From positions 1 to 64,000 of the forward strand of contig NZ_NIVS01000014.1 of the NCBI RefSeq assembly GCF_002205165.1: a DNA stretch of 64,000 bases, in the 5' to 3' direction. The stretch is from Stenotrophomonas maltophilia (GTDB lineage: Bacteria > Pseudomonadota > Gammaproteobacteria > Xanthomonadales > Xanthomonadaceae). The position numbers and the translations under genes were made by a program. Shown in pieces: positions 1 through 10,581 of the stretch (the first letter of the stretch is position 1; each line of letters starts with the position of its first letter). A model generated the notes under the pieces. The model did not search any database. It was not told the origin of the DNA and saw nothing but the letters and a program-made list of their open reading frames with translations.

Positions 1-48
1 GGGCTGTCCCCGGTAGAGTTCGAGAAGCAGTACGCACTAAACGGCTGA
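1..48 (+). CDS. IS3-family transposase (OrfB), C-terminal end only
   Basis: The first 48 bases read in frame 1 as GLSPVEFEKQYALNG followed by TGA. The SPVEFE segment is the usual end of the integrase-core (DDE) transposase OrfB of IS3-family elements. The rest of the gene lies to the left of the window. A plausible IS right end follows directly, which supports the reading. It cannot be told from here whether the element is intact. Confidence 0.75.
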   Translation, partial: GLSPVEFEKQYALNG

Positions 49-77
49 CGACTGTCTACAAAACCCTGGGCGATTCA
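49..77 (+). mobile_element. Right end of an IS3-family insertion sequence
   Basis: After the transposase stop comes a stretch ending in ACCCTGGGCGATTCA at position 77. IS3-family right ends normally finish in CA and lie a few bases beyond the orfB stop, as here. The left end and the target duplication are outside the window, so the exact boundary is inferred. The next three bases (TAG) could be a target duplication but cannot be tested. Confidence 0.6.
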
Positions 78-275
78 TAGCCTGAGAGTTTTCCACAAGA
101 AAATCAAAGAGCTTCTCCCCGCAACTATTGCGCGGCCCTTCGCACCGCCAAGCTCAAATGATCCCCATCTGCGACAACGCGGCACCGCCCGACACTGGCG
201 AACCCCAGTTACGTGCCATCCATCAAGACTCACCGTGCGAAGGCCGCTTCCTTTCATGCATCAGAGTTTGGATAG

Positions 276-298
276 AAAAAGGGCGCCTCTCGGCGCCC
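276..298 (-). terminator. Rho-independent terminator of guaA
   Basis: On the minus strand GGGCGCC and GGCGCCC pair around a 4-nt loop (GAGA) and are followed by five T residues. It starts 12 bases after the guaA stop codon. The 230 bases between the IS end and guaA hold nothing else recognisable. Confidence 0.85.
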
Positions 299-310
299 TC
301 GTCTTTCAAC

Positions 311-1876
311 TCATTCCCACTCAATGGTCGCCGGCGGCTTCCCCGATATGTCATAAACCACCCGCGACACCCCCCGCAACTCATTGATGATCCGGTTACT
401 CACCGTCCCCAGGAACTCATACGGCAGATGCGCCCAGTGCGCCGTCATGAAATCAATCGTCTCCACCGCCCGCAGCGCAATCACCCACTCATAAGCCCGC
501 GCATCCCCCACCACGCCCACCGACTTCACCGGCAGGAACACGGCAAACGCCTGGCTGGTCTTGTCGTACAGGTCGGCCTTGCGCAGCTCATCAATGAAGA
601 TGGCATCGGCCTTGGCCAGCAGCTCGGCGTATTCGCGCTTCACTTCGCCGAGGATGCGCACGCCAAGGCCCGGGCCCGGGAACGGATGGCGATAGACCAT
701 GCTGCGCGGCAGGCCGAGCTCAACGCCGAGGCGGCGCACTTCGTCCTTGAACAGCTCGCGGAGCGGCTCCACCAGGCCCAGCTTCATGTGTTCCGGCAGG
801 CCGCCCACATTGTGGTGGCTCTTGATCACATGCGCCTTGCCGGTCTTGCTGCCGGCCGACTCGATCACGTCGGGGTAAATGGTGCCCTGCGCCAGCCACT
901 TGGCGTTCTTCAGCTTGTTGGACTCTTCATCGAAGATGTCCACGAACAGGTTGCCGATGATCTTGCGCTTGGCTTCCGGATCGCTTACGCCTTCCAGCTT
1001 GGCGAAGTAGCGGTCGGCGGCATTGACGCGGATCACCTTGACGCCCATGTGCTCGGCGAACATCGCCATCACCTGGTCGCCTTCCTGCCAGCGCAGCAGG
1101 CCGGTATCGACGAACACGCAGGTCAGCTTGTCGCCGATCGCCTTGTGCAGCAGCGCGGCCACGACGGACGAATCGACGCCGCCGGACAGGCCGAGGATCA
1201 CTTCGTCATCGCCGACCTGCTCGCGCACGCGGGCGATCTGGTCGTCGATGATGTTGGCCGCGGTCCACAGGGTCTCGCAGCCGCACACGTCCACCACGAA
1301 GCGGCGCAGCAGCGCCTGGCCCTGCAGGGTGTGGGTCACTTCCGGGTGGAACTGCACGCCGTACCAGCGCTTCTCTTCGTTGGCCATCGCGGCCACCGGG
1401 ATGCGATCGGTCACGGCGGTGACGGTGAAGCCCGGCGGCGCGACGGAGACGTGGTCGCCGTGGCTCATCCAGACATTCAATTTCGGCTCGCCGCCGTGGT
1501 CGCTCAGGCCCTTGAACAGCGCATCCGGGGCGACGACGTTGACTTCGGCATGGCCGAACTCACGCTGGTCGGCCGCTTCGGTGGCGCCACCGAGCTGGGC
1601 GGCCAGGGTCTGCATGCCGTAGCAGATGCCGAAGATCGGCAGGCCGCTGTCGAACACTTCCTGCGGCGCGGCGGGCGCGCCCGGCAGCGTGGTCGATTCC
1701 GGGCCGCCGGACAGGATGATGCCCTTGGCGCCGAACGCGGCGATGTCGGCCGGGTTGTGGTCCCATGCCCAGATCTCGCAGTACACGCCGAGCTCGCGGA
1801 TGCGGCGCGCGATCAGCTGAGTGTACTGGGCGCCGAAATCGAGGATGAGGATCTTGTCGTTATGGATGTTGGTCAT
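311..1876 (-). CDS. guaA: GMP synthase (glutamine-hydrolysing)
   Basis: Converts XMP to GMP with ATP and glutamine, the last step of guanine nucleotide synthesis in the cytoplasm. The 521-residue protein has an N-terminal class I glutamine amidotransferase domain with the nucleophile in GICYGMQ (Cys85) and the His-Glu pair in HPEVTH near residue 178. The ATP-pyrophosphatase domain has the P-loop SGGVDSS near residue 232, and the GMP-synthase dimerisation domain ends in IEWE. Length is typical for the family. The start gives [15 protein letters not shown], the usual N-terminus. It lies 111 bases downstream of guaB on the same strand. A hairpin between the two could reduce read-through, so they may be partly independent. 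Confidence 0.97.
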   Translation of the reverse strand: MTNIHNDKILILDFGAQYTQLIARRIRELGVYCEIWAWDHNPADIAAFGAKGIILSGGPESTTLPGAPAAPQEVFDSGLPIFGICYGMQTLAAQLGGATEAADQREFGHAEVNVVAPDALFKGLSDHGGEPKLNVWMSHGDHVSVAPPGFTVTAVTDRIPVAAMANEEKRWYGVQFHPEVTHTLQGQALLRRFVVDVCGCETLWTAANIIDDQIARVREQVGDDEVILGLSGGVDSSVVAALLHKAIGDKLTCVFVDTGLLRWQEGDQVMAMFAEHMGVKVIRVNAADRYFAKLEGVSDPEAKRKIIGNLFVDIFDEESNKLKNAKWLAQGTIYPDVIESAGSKTGKAHVIKSHHNVGGLPEHMKLGLVEPLRELFKDEVRRLGVELGLPRSMVYRHPFPGPGLGVRILGEVKREYAELLAKADAIFIDELRKADLYDKTSQAFAVFLPVKSVGVVGDARAYEWVIALRAVETIDFMTAHWAHLPYEFLGTVSNRIINELRGVSRVVYDISGKPPATIEWE

Positions 1877-1939
1877 GGTGCCCGGGCAATGCAGGAGTAA
1901 ATACGGGAAACACAGCGTCGTTACCGGCGGCCGATAGAG

Positions 1940-1975
1940 AAAGAGGAACGGGAATCAGCTTCCTCGTTCCTCTTT
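1940..1975 (-). terminator. Hairpin between guaB and guaA, possible terminator or attenuator
   Basis: An 11-bp perfect stem, AAAGAGGAACG with CGTTCCTCTTT, encloses a 14-base loop that can itself pair partly. The stem ends in T residues on either strand because its arms carry AAA/TTT. It sits 12 bases after the guaB stop, so it may end part of the guaB transcription or protect the mRNA end before guaA. Confidence 0.6.
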
Positions 1976-1987
1976 GCTCATGCCGCA

Positions 1988-3505
<1,518 letters not shown>

Positions 3506-3542
3506 GGGGCGGATGCGACGCTGTGTCGCGCCGACTGCCGAG

Positions 3543-3565
3543 GTAGAGCCGACCGTTGGTCGGCT
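3543..3565 (+). repeat. SMAG-type REP element, first of an inverted pair
   Basis: A GTAG tetranucleotide is followed by an 8-bp palindrome, AGCCGACC / GGTCGGCT, around a 3-base loop. This is the form of the GTAG-headed REP elements (SMAG) of Stenotrophomonas maltophilia. It lies between guaB and folD and pairs with the opposite copy at 3599-3621. Confidence 0.85.
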
Positions 3566-3598
3566 GCCTTTGGATCGACCTGCCACCGCGCCAAGAGC

Positions 3599-3621
3599 AG
3601 CCGACCAACGGTCGGCTCTAC
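3599..3621 (-). repeat. SMAG-type REP element, second of an inverted pair
   Basis: Reverse-complement copy of the element at 3543-3565, ending in CTAC. The two copies are 33 bases apart and face each other, so the whole 79-base unit could fold into one long hairpin. The rest of the 3506-3738 gap holds nothing else I can name. Confidence 0.85.
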
Positions 3622-3738
3622 CAGGGGCAGCAGGCCAGGACCGCAGGGGCGGCAGGTGCCGGTCGGTTCAGGAGCGCGGCGGCGGCCGGCCCGGACCGCG
3701 GCCGCAGCAGGCGCCGACGATGGGTCGGCGCAGACCGC

Positions 3739-4620
3739 TCAGAACGCTTCTGCCGCCTCGATGGTGTTCTGCATCAGGGTCGCCACGGTCATCGGCCCTA
3801 CCCCGCCCGGGACCGGGGTGATCCAGCTGGCGCGCTGGGCGGCGGCCTCGAAGCCGACGTCGCCGACCAGGCGGCCGTCATCCAGGCGGTTGATGCCCAC
3901 ATCGATCACCACCGCGCCCGGCTTCACCCATTCACCCGGGACGATGCCCGGGCGGCCCACCGCGACCACCAGGATGTCGGCATTGCGCACCGATTGCTCC
4001 AGCACGTCCTTGGGGGTGAACTTGTGGCAGCTGGTCACGGTGCAGCCGGCAATCAGCAGCTCCAGCCCCATCGGGCGGCCCACATGATTGCTGACGCCGA
4101 CGATGGTTGCGTTGCGGCCGCGCACCGGCTGGTCGGTATGGCCCAGCAGGGTCACGATGCCGCGCGGGGTGCACGGGCGCAGGCCGAACTCACGCAGGGC
4201 CAGATGGCCGACGTTTTCCGGGTGGAAGCCGTCCACGTCCTTGCGCGGGTCGATCCGGTGGATCAGGCGGTTGGCGTCCGGGATGCCCGGCAGCGGCAAC
4301 TGGACCAGGATGCCGTGGATCTTGGGATCGGCGTTGAGCTGGTCGATCAGGGGCAGCAGTTCGGCCTCGGTGGTGCCGGCCGGCAGGTCGTAATCGAAGG
4401 CTTCGATACCCACTTTCTCGGCCGCACGGCGCTTGTTGCGTACGTACACGGTCGAGGCCGGGTCGCCACCCACCAGCACCACGGCCAGGCCCGGACGGCT
4501 GCCACCGGCAGCCAGGCGGGCATCGACCCGGACCTTGAGGCTGTCCAGCAGGTCTTCGGCGATGCGGCGGCCGTCGAGAATGCGGGCGGAAGAGACGGTG
4601 TCGGGGGTCGGTGAGCTCAT
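3739..4620 (-). CDS. folD: Bifunctional methylenetetrahydrofolate dehydrogenase / cyclohydrolase
   Basis: Interconverts 5,10-methylene-, methenyl- and 10-formyl-tetrahydrofolate with NADP+, supplying one-carbon units for purine and fMet synthesis. Visible features are the substrate-domain segment [15 protein letters not shown] with the conserved Tyr-x3-Lys arrangement, the QLPLPG loop, and the nucleotide-binding segment [15 protein letters not shown]. The C-terminus has [15 protein letters not shown] chose the ATG giving [11 protein letters not shown], for 293 residues, close to the usual length; upstream in-frame sequence is low-complexity and lacks family similarity. In most FolD the dinucleotide motif reads GRSxxVGxP; here GVSNHVGRP has Val in place of Arg. 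Confidence 0.95.
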   Translation of the reverse strand: MSSPTPDTVSSARILDGRRIAEDLLDSLKVRVDARLAAGGSRPGLAVVLVGGDPASTVYVRNKRRAAEKVGIEAFDYDLPAGTTEAELLPLIDQLNADPKIHGILVQLPLPGIPDANRLIHRIDPRKDVDGFHPENVGHLALREFGLRPCTPRGIVTLLGHTDQPVRGRNATIVGVSNHVGRPMGLELLIAGCTVTSCHKFTPKDVLEQSVRNADILVVAVGRPGIVPGEWVKPGAVVIDVGINRLDDGRLVGDVGFEAAAQRASWITPVPGGVGPMTVATLMQNTIEAAEAF

Positions 4621-4767
4621 CGAGGGCGGCAGGCGTGGGGGCGACGGTCGGCTATTGTCCCTGATTCGGCCCGTGGCGGACACCGGTAGTACCGGCCGAC
4701 CGCCAGTAATGACCCTCGCGCGGGCAGCGCTGCCGGGGGCCGGCCAGCCACCGCCACCAGCGCATCC

Positions 4768-6594
4768 TCATTCTTCTTCGGGCACCTCATCCGCGTTGAG
4801 CGTGCGCGCCTTGCGCTTGGGCGCGGTGAACGGCGTCGGCGTGGGCACGCCCGGCAGCGCGGTGCCGAACACCATGTGCGCGCCGGCGCGCAGGTCTCCG
4901 CCCGCCATCTCCAGCTCGAAGCGTTCCGCATCCCGCTCGCGGATCTGCTCGGCGATCTCGCGCGCATCATCCGGATCGGCGCCCAGCTCCATCAGCGCGG
5001 CCTGGCCGAACTGCAGGGCCGATTCGAAGGTCTCGCGGATCTGGAAGTCCACGCCGGCATGGATCAGGCGCAGCGAATGCTCGCGATCGAACGAGCGCAC
5101 CAGCAGCTTGGCCTGGGGGAACTCGTGGGTGACCAGTTCGACGATGCGATCGGCATCCTGGTCGTTGTTGACGCACACCGCGATCGCACGCGCTGTCCCT
5201 GCGCCAGACGCATGCAGCACATCCAGGCGGGTGCCGTCGCCGTAGTAGATCTTGAACCCGAAACGCTCGGCGTTGTGGATCATGTCCACGTCGTTGTCGA
5301 TGATGGTCACATCCACGTCGCGCGCCAGCAGCGACTGACTCGCCACCTGGCCGAAGCGACCGAAGCCGATCAGCAGCACGCTGCCGGACAGGCCGTCGGC
5401 TTCTTCGACGCCATCGAGCGAGACTTCGCGATCCGGCATGAGCTTGTCGTGCAGCAGAACGAACAGCGGCGTCAGCGCCATCGAGAGCACGACGATCGCG
5501 GTGAGGTTGGCGTTGACCTGCACGTCGATCACGCCGGCCACCGCCGCGGCGGAGAACAGCACGAACGCGAACTCGCCGCCCTGCGCCATCACCACGCCGC
5601 GATCCAGCGCTTGGCGATGATCACTGCCGAGGATGCGCGCCACCACGTAGATGCAGACCGCCTTGGCCAGCATCAGCGCAAACACGCCGGAGACGATCAG
5701 CGGCCAGTTGTTGGCGACCACGGTGAGATCCAGCGCCATGCCCACGCTGAGGAAAAACAGGCCGAGCAGGATGCCGCGGAACGGCTCGATGTCCGCTTCG
5801 ATCTGGTGGCGGAAGGTGGATTCGCTGAGCAGCACGCCTGCGAGGAACGCACCCATCGCCATCGACAAACCACCCAGCTGCATCAGCAGCGCGGCGCCGA
5901 GCACAACCAGCAGCGCGGCTGCCGTCATCACTTCGCGCGCCTTGGCGGCAGCAAGGATGCGGAACAGCGGATTGAGCAGGAAGCGGCCGACCAGCACCAG
6001 GCCGACAATCGCACCGGCAGCGATACCGACGGTGACCCAGCGCGAGCTCTCACCGGCATCGCTGTGCACCGGCGCCATGAACGCGACCACGGCCAGCAGC
6101 GGCACGATCAGCAGATCTTCGAACAGCAGGATCGAGACGATCTTCTGGCCGGTGGGCAGCGCGATGTCGCCGCGCTCGGCCAGCAACTGCATCACCACTG
6201 CGGTGGAGGTCAACACGAAACCCGCCGCGCCGATGAAGGCCACCGGCAACGGGAAACCGAGCAGCATGCACACGCCGGTCAGTACCGTGCCGCAGACCAC
6301 GATCTGCAGCGTGCCCAGCCCGAAGATCTCGTTGCGCAGGCTCCACAGATGCGAGGGCCGCATCTCCAGGCCGATCACGAACAGGAACATCACCACGCCC
6401 AGCTCGGCGGTATGCAGGATGGCCTGTGGATCGGAGAACCAGCCGAACCCGAACGGACCGATGGCCAGCCCGGCGGCGAAATAGCCCAGCACCGAGCCCA
6501 GCCCAAGCCGGCGGAACAGCGGCACCATGACCACTGCCGCACCCAGCAGGGCGACCACTTTCACCAGTTCACTGGCACCTGCTTCCACCGCCAT
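4768..6594 (-). CDS. Monovalent cation:proton antiporter-2 family protein, KefB/KefC type
   Basis: Predicted inner-membrane K+/H+ (or Na+/H+) antiporter of the CPA2 family. Residues 1-380 are about a dozen hydrophobic segments, including the family segment GYFAAGLAIGPFGFG and a conserved FLFVIGLEM. A cytoplasmic TrkA-N/RCK domain begins near residue 405 with GSVLLIGFGRFGQ and continues with TIIDND, an NAD(H)-binding Rossmann fold. The 608-residue length fits KefB/KefC. In E. coli such proteins give glutathione-gated K+ efflux during electrophile stress. No ancillary KefF/KefG gene is adjacent, so gating by glutathione adducts is uncertain. It does not appear to be in an operon with folD. Confidence 0.88.
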   Translation of the reverse strand: MAVEAGASELVKVVALLGAAVVMVPLFRRLGLGSVLGYFAAGLAIGPFGFGWFSDPQAILHTAELGVVMFLFVIGLEMRPSHLWSLRNEIFGLGTLQIVVCGTVLTGVCMLLGFPLPVAFIGAAGFVLTSTAVVMQLLAERGDIALPTGQKIVSILLFEDLLIVPLLAVVAFMAPVHSDAGESSRWVTVGIAAGAIVGLVLVGRFLLNPLFRILAAAKAREVMTAAALLVVLGAALLMQLGGLSMAMGAFLAGVLLSESTFRHQIEADIEPFRGILLGLFFLSVGMALDLTVVANNWPLIVSGVFALMLAKAVCIYVVARILGSDHRQALDRGVVMAQGGEFAFVLFSAAAVAGVIDVQVNANLTAIVVLSMALTPLFVLLHDKLMPDREVSLDGVEEADGLSGSVLLIGFGRFGQVASQSLLARDVDVTIIDNDVDMIHNAERFGFKIYYGDGTRLDVLHASGAGTARAIAVCVNNDQDADRIVELVTHEFPQAKLLVRSFDREHSLRLIHAGVDFQIRETFESALQFGQAALMELGADPDDAREIAEQIRERDAERFELEMAGGDLRAGAHMVFGTALPGVPTPTPFTAPKRKARTLNADEVPEEE

Positions 6595-6759
6595 GCGGTT
6601 GTTTCCCCGGACTGCACAAGATGGGTCAACGATAGGGCAAAGCGCGGAAGGGCAATAGCGCGGATGCTGCGTTTAATCGTACTGAATTCAGAACGATGTT
6701 GAATCTGGACGCCACATCGTCCCGAAATCGCCGCCATAACGACACCGGAACCCGGCCCC

Positions 6760-7896
6760 TCAGGCGCTGCAGAACGCCGCGTAATCGATGTACCCGGGGA
6801 ACGCGCGCCCGGGCGCGCACAACGGGCAATCCGGGTCGGGCCGCAGCCGCGTCTCGCGGAAGCGCATGCCCAGCGCGTCAAAGGTGAGCAGGCGGCCGAT
6901 CAGCGGCTCGCCGATGCCGAGCAGCAGCTTGAGCACTTCGGTGGCCTGCAGCAGGCCGACCATCCCCGGCAGCACGCCAAGGACGCCCGCCTCCGAGCAG
7001 TTCGGCGCGAACGCCGGCGGCGGCGGCTCGGGGAACAGGCAGCGGTAGCACGGCGCGGCGCCACGCTGGCGGCCGGCATCGAACACGCTGACCTGCCCGG
7101 TGAAGCGCTCCACCGCGCCATACACCAGCGGAATGCCGTGCTGGAGGCAGGCATCGTTGAGCAGATAACGCAGCGGGAAGTTGTCGGAGCCATCCAGGAC
7201 CACGTCGACCCCGTCGAGCAGCGCATCGATGTTGTCCGAGGTAACCCGTGCCTGCACGGCCTCCACGTCCAGCGAAGGATTAAGTGCGAGCAGGCGTGCG
7301 CGGGCCGAGAGCACCTTGGGCTCGCCGACGCTGGCGTCGGTATGGATGATCTGCCGATGCAGGTTGCTGCGGTCCACCACATCGTCGTCGGCGATGCGCA
7401 GGTGCCCTACCCCGGCCGCGGCCAGGTAGAAGCTGGCCGGTGCACCCAGGCCGCCCGCGCCCAGCACCAGCACGCGTGAGGCCAGCAGCGTCTTCTGGCC
7501 CTCAACACCCACCTGCGGCAGCAGCAGATGACGCGAGTAACGTTCGTTGAAGTCGCGCTCGGCATCACTCTGCATCGGCTGCACCAGCGGCAAGCCCTCG
7601 GCGCGCCACGCGGTGGTGCCACCGTGCACGGAGGCGATGCGGGTGTAGCCGAGGCCGGCCAGAAAGACCGCGGCCTGCATCGAGCGCTTGCCGCTCTGGC
7701 AGATCAGGACGACCTCGCGGTCGGCGGCCGGGAGATGGGTGCCGGGTTCGGCCTGGAGATCGCCCTTGGCGATGCCGAGCGCCCCTTCGGCCATGCCGGT
7801 GGCACGCTCGTGCGCCTCACGGATGTCGATCAGCAGCGCGCCATGGGCGAGGCGTTCACGGGCCTGCGCCGGGGTGAGTTCGGGAATCGTGCTCAT
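6760..7896 (-). CDS. Rhodanese-ThiF/MoeB fusion protein (sulfur-carrier adenylyltransferase)
   Basis: Predicted to activate the C-terminus of a sulfur-carrier protein (MoaD or ThiS type) by adenylation and to help in sulfur transfer. Residues 1-105 form a rhodanese domain with active-site loop CQSGKRS (Cys66). From about residue 130 there is an E1-like ThiF/MoeB domain: VLVLGAGGLGAPA (ATP loop), DDDVVDRSNLHRQ, and a structural zinc site made by CYRC and CPLC. In the better-known MoeZ/Uba4 type the rhodanese domain is C-terminal; here it is N-terminal. I chose the ATG giving MSTIPELTPAQ; an in-frame GTG 18 bases upstream is also possible. Confidence 0.88.
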   Translation of the reverse strand: MSTIPELTPAQARERLAHGALLIDIREAHERATGMAEGALGIAKGDLQAEPGTHLPAADREVVLICQSGKRSMQAAVFLAGLGYTRIASVHGGTTAWRAEGLPLVQPMQSDAERDFNERYSRHLLLPQVGVEGQKTLLASRVLVLGAGGLGAPASFYLAAAGVGHLRIADDDVVDRSNLHRQIIHTDASVGEPKVLSARARLLALNPSLDVEAVQARVTSDNIDALLDGVDVVLDGSDNFPLRYLLNDACLQHGIPLVYGAVERFTGQVSVFDAGRQRGAAPCYRCLFPEPPPPAFAPNCSEAGVLGVLPGMVGLLQATEVLKLLLGIGEPLIGRLLTFDALGMRFRETRLRPDPDCPLCAPGRAFPGYIDYAAFCSA

Positions 7897-7936
7897 GCGG
7901 GGATTATCGCGCACGGGCGTGGCGGCAGCGCCAATG

Positions 7937-7963
7937 AAAAGAGCCGGCTTGCGCCGGCTCTTT
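7937..7963 (-). terminator. Rho-independent terminator of der
   Basis: The stem AGAGCCGGC / GCCGGCTCT with a 4-base loop is followed on the minus strand by TTTTC. It is six bases downstream of the der stop codon and ends the der-bamB-rodZ group. The flanking A-run makes it potentially active in both directions. Confidence 0.85.
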
Positions 7964-7968
7964 CTGCA

Positions 7969-9360
7969 TCACTTGCCCTTGACGTGCTTGATCAAGCGCC
8001 GCTTGCGCTTGAGCTGACGTTCGGTGAGCACGTTCTTCTTGCCTTCGTACGGGTTCACACCCTCGCGGAAGATGAACTGCACGGGCGTGCCGACCAGCTT
8101 GAAGCGCTTGCGGAAGAAGTTCTCCAGATAGCGCTTGTACGACTCCGGCAGGTCTTTCAGACGGGTGCCGTGGACGATGAAGGTCGGCGGGTTGGAACCG
8201 CCCGGATGCACGTAGCGCAGCTTGGACACGTGACCACGGATCGCCGGCGGCGGGTTGGTCTCGTAGGCCGTCTCCAGCGCCTTGTTGACTTCGCTGGTGC
8301 TGAACTCGTGCGTGGCCGAGGCATGCGCGGCGTGGATGCAGCGGAACAGCTCACGCAGGCCCGAGCCGTGCTTGGCCGAGATGCGCACCACTTCCGCCCA
8401 CGGCACGAAGCCGAGCTTGCGCGACACCAGGGCTTCGGCCTGCTCGCGCTGGTAATCGGTCAAGCCATCCCACTTGTTGATCGCCACCACCAACGCACGG
8501 CCGGCATCGAGCACCGCACCCAGCACGCTGGCGTCCTGATCGGTCACGCCTTCGGAAGCATCAAGCATCAGCACCGCAACCTGGCACTGCTCGATGGCCT
8601 GCAGGGTCTTGATGACGCTGAACTTCTCCACCACTTCCTCGACACGCGCCTTGCGACGCAGGCCGGCGGTATCGATCAGGCGGTACTCACGCCCGTCGCG
8701 CTCCATGTCCACCGCGATCGAATCACGGGTGGTACCGGGCACTTCGGAGGCGATCATGCGCTCTTCGCCGAGCAGGCGATTGACCAGCGTCGACTTGCCC
8801 ACGTTGGGGCGGCCGACGAAGGCGATGCGAATGCGGTTCGGATCGGTGTCCAGGGTCTCGGTGGTGCCCTCTTCCGGCAACCGTTCCACGACCTCGTCCA
8901 GCAGATCATCCAGGCCCTGACGGTGCGCGGCCGAGACGGTCAGCATTTCGCCGAAGCCGTAACGGGCAAATTCCGAACGCACGGTGTCTTCGTTCATGCC
9001 GTCGATCTTGTTGATCAGCAGCAGGGTCGGACGGGCCAGTTTGCGCAGCCAGGACAGGATCTCGTCGTCCATCGGGCCCTCCCGGGCGTCGACCACGAAC
9101 AGGATCAGGTCCGCCTCGGCGGCGGCGGCGCGGGCCTGGCGGGCGGTAGCACCGGCCAGACCTTCTTCTTCACCGGCGATACCACCGGTATCGACCACCA
9201 GGAACGGGTGGTCTTCATCAAGACGACAAACACCGTAATTACGGTCCCGGGTCACGCCGGGCTGGTCATGGACCAGCGCGTCGCGCGTACGGGTAAACGC
9301 ATTGAACAGCGTGGACTTGCCGACATTCGGCCGTCCAACCAGGGCGACCAAGGGCAGCAT
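7969..9360 (-). CDS. der: Ribosome biogenesis GTPase Der (EngA)
   Basis: Tandem-domain GTPase needed for maturation of the 50S subunit. Two G domains are visible: the first has GRPNVGKST near residue 9 and DTGG; the second, near residue 180, has [17 protein letters not shown] and NKWD. A KH-like domain follows, and the C-terminus is lysine/arginine-rich, ending in [11 protein letters not shown]. Length 463 is typical. The start [15 protein letters not shown] is preceded by a strong AAGGAG site that overlaps the bamB stop codon, so translation is probably coupled to bamB, 12 bases upstream. Confidence 0.97.
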   Translation of the reverse strand: MLPLVALVGRPNVGKSTLFNAFTRTRDALVHDQPGVTRDRNYGVCRLDEDHPFLVVDTGGIAGEEEGLAGATARQARAAAAEADLILFVVDAREGPMDDEILSWLRKLARPTLLLINKIDGMNEDTVRSEFARYGFGEMLTVSAAHRQGLDDLLDEVVERLPEEGTTETLDTDPNRIRIAFVGRPNVGKSTLVNRLLGEERMIASEVPGTTRDSIAVDMERDGREYRLIDTAGLRRKARVEEVVEKFSVIKTLQAIEQCQVAVLMLDASEGVTDQDASVLGAVLDAGRALVVAINKWDGLTDYQREQAEALVSRKLGFVPWAEVVRISAKHGSGLRELFRCIHAAHASATHEFSTSEVNKALETAYETNPPPAIRGHVSKLRYVHPGGSNPPTFIVHGTRLKDLPESYKRYLENFFRKRFKLVGTPVQFIFREGVNPYEGKKNVLTERQLKRKRRLIKHVKGK

Positions 9361-9372
9361 CGCGGTAACTCC

Positions 9373-10581
9373 TTATTGTGCCAACCGGAACGCGGTCAGC
9401 TTTCCATCAACGTTCTGCACCAGCAGAATCCCATCGGCAGCTACCGGCTGGGCCAGGAGGGCGTCGCCACCACTCTTGGCGCGCGCCGCGAACTCACCGT
9501 TATCGGTCCGCAACCAGTGCAGATACCCCTTGTAATCACCGACCACAACGTAATCGCCGTGGATGACCGGACCGGTCAGCGAACGACGGGCCAGGCCCGT
9601 CTGCGACCACATGGCCGAACCGCTGGCCTTGTCCAGGCCGAACACGCCGCCCTTGTTGTCGGTGACGAACACATTGCCCGAGGTCAGGGCCACGCCACCG
9701 GCGCCGCCATGATCACGTGCCCACAGCGGACGGCCGGTCGGGCCTTCGATCGCCATGGTCTGGTTCTTGAAACTGCTGACGAACAGCGTATTGCCTTCCA
9801 GCACCGGGGCGCCGTCGATATCGGCCATGCGCTCCAGCTCGGTACGGCCTTCGCCGGTGCCGACCATCTGGTCCCACAGCGTGCGGCCGTCCTGCATGGC
9901 CAGCGCGGCGATGGAGCCGTCGTCGTTGCCGATGAACAGCACGCCCGGGCCGGTGACGACCGGCGCGTTGCCACGCACGGTCAGCGCCGGCAGCTCGCGC
10001 GGGTTGAACCAGCGCTGGGTGCCGTTCTCGGCATCCAGACCGGTCACGCGACCGTCGTTGCTGCGCACGAACACCATGCCCTGGCCCACGGCCGGGGCGG
10101 AGATGACTTCACCCGGCACCTTGGCACGCCACTTTTCGGTGCCGTCGGCCGCGTTCAACGCGATGACTTCACCATCCAGGGTGCCGATGACGACCAGGCC
10201 GTCACCCACGCCCGGGCCACCGGACAGACGCAGCTTGGGCTGCTTCTTGACCTTGGCCGGTTCGTAGGTCCAGATCTTCTTGCCGGTCTGCAGGTCGATG
10301 GCATGCACGCCACCGTAGATGGCGGCCGCGTAGACGCGACCATCGGCGACCACCGGGCCCTGACGGACGCCGATGCGCTTCTCACCCTTGCCGACGTTGG
10401 CCGTCCAGATCTTGTCGACCTTGGCGGTGGCATCGAACTTGACCAGCTCGGCCGGTTCCAGTGCCTTCTTGGCCGCGGCATCTTTGCCGGCGAACCAGCC
10501 CTTCATCGTGCTGCAGCCGGTCAGGGCCATGCCCAACAGGGCAACCGTGGCAACGCGCTTGATCATGACCATCTGATTCAT
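9373..10581 (-). CDS. bamB: Outer membrane protein assembly factor BamB
   Basis: Lipoprotein of the BAM complex that helps insert beta-barrel proteins into the outer membrane. Residues 1-24 are a lipoprotein signal (VATVALLGMALTGCS, lipobox LTGC). The remainder is a PQQ-like beta-propeller with repeated segments such as VYAAAIYGGVHAIDLQTGK and GLVVIGTLDGEVIALNAADG. Length 402 fits. The start overlaps the stop of the upstream gene as TAATG, which supports the first of three nearby ATGs and suggests coupled translation. Confidence 0.95.
   Translation of the reverse strand: MNQMVMIKRVATVALLGMALTGCSTMKGWFAGKDAAAKKALEPAELVKFDATAKVDKIWTANVGKGEKRIGVRQGPVVADGRVYAAAIYGGVHAIDLQTGKKIWTYEPAKVKKQPKLRLSGGPGVGDGLVVIGTLDGEVIALNAADGTEKWRAKVPGEVISAPAVGQGMVFVRSNDGRVTGLDAENGTQRWFNPRELPALTVRGNAPVVTGPGVLFIGNDDGSIAALAMQDGRTLWDQMVGTGEGRTELERMADIDGAPVLEGNTLFVSSFKNQTMAIEGPTGRPLWARDHGGAGGVALTSGNVFVTDNKGGVFGLDKASGSAMWSQTGLARRSLTGPVIHGDYVVVGDYKGYLHWLRTDNGEFAARAKSGGDALLAQPVAADGILLVQNVDGKLTAFRLAQ

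Noticed and set aside
128-1900. 590-codon open frame opposite guaA
   Set aside because: It mirrors guaA on the other strand. In high-GC genomes the strong third-position bias of a real gene opens long antisense frames. The translation is rich in His, Arg and Gln and has no domain pattern.
4684-4767. GGTAGTACCGGCCGACC after folD as another REP element
   Set aside because: It has a GTAG head but the sequence after it does not form a proper palindrome.
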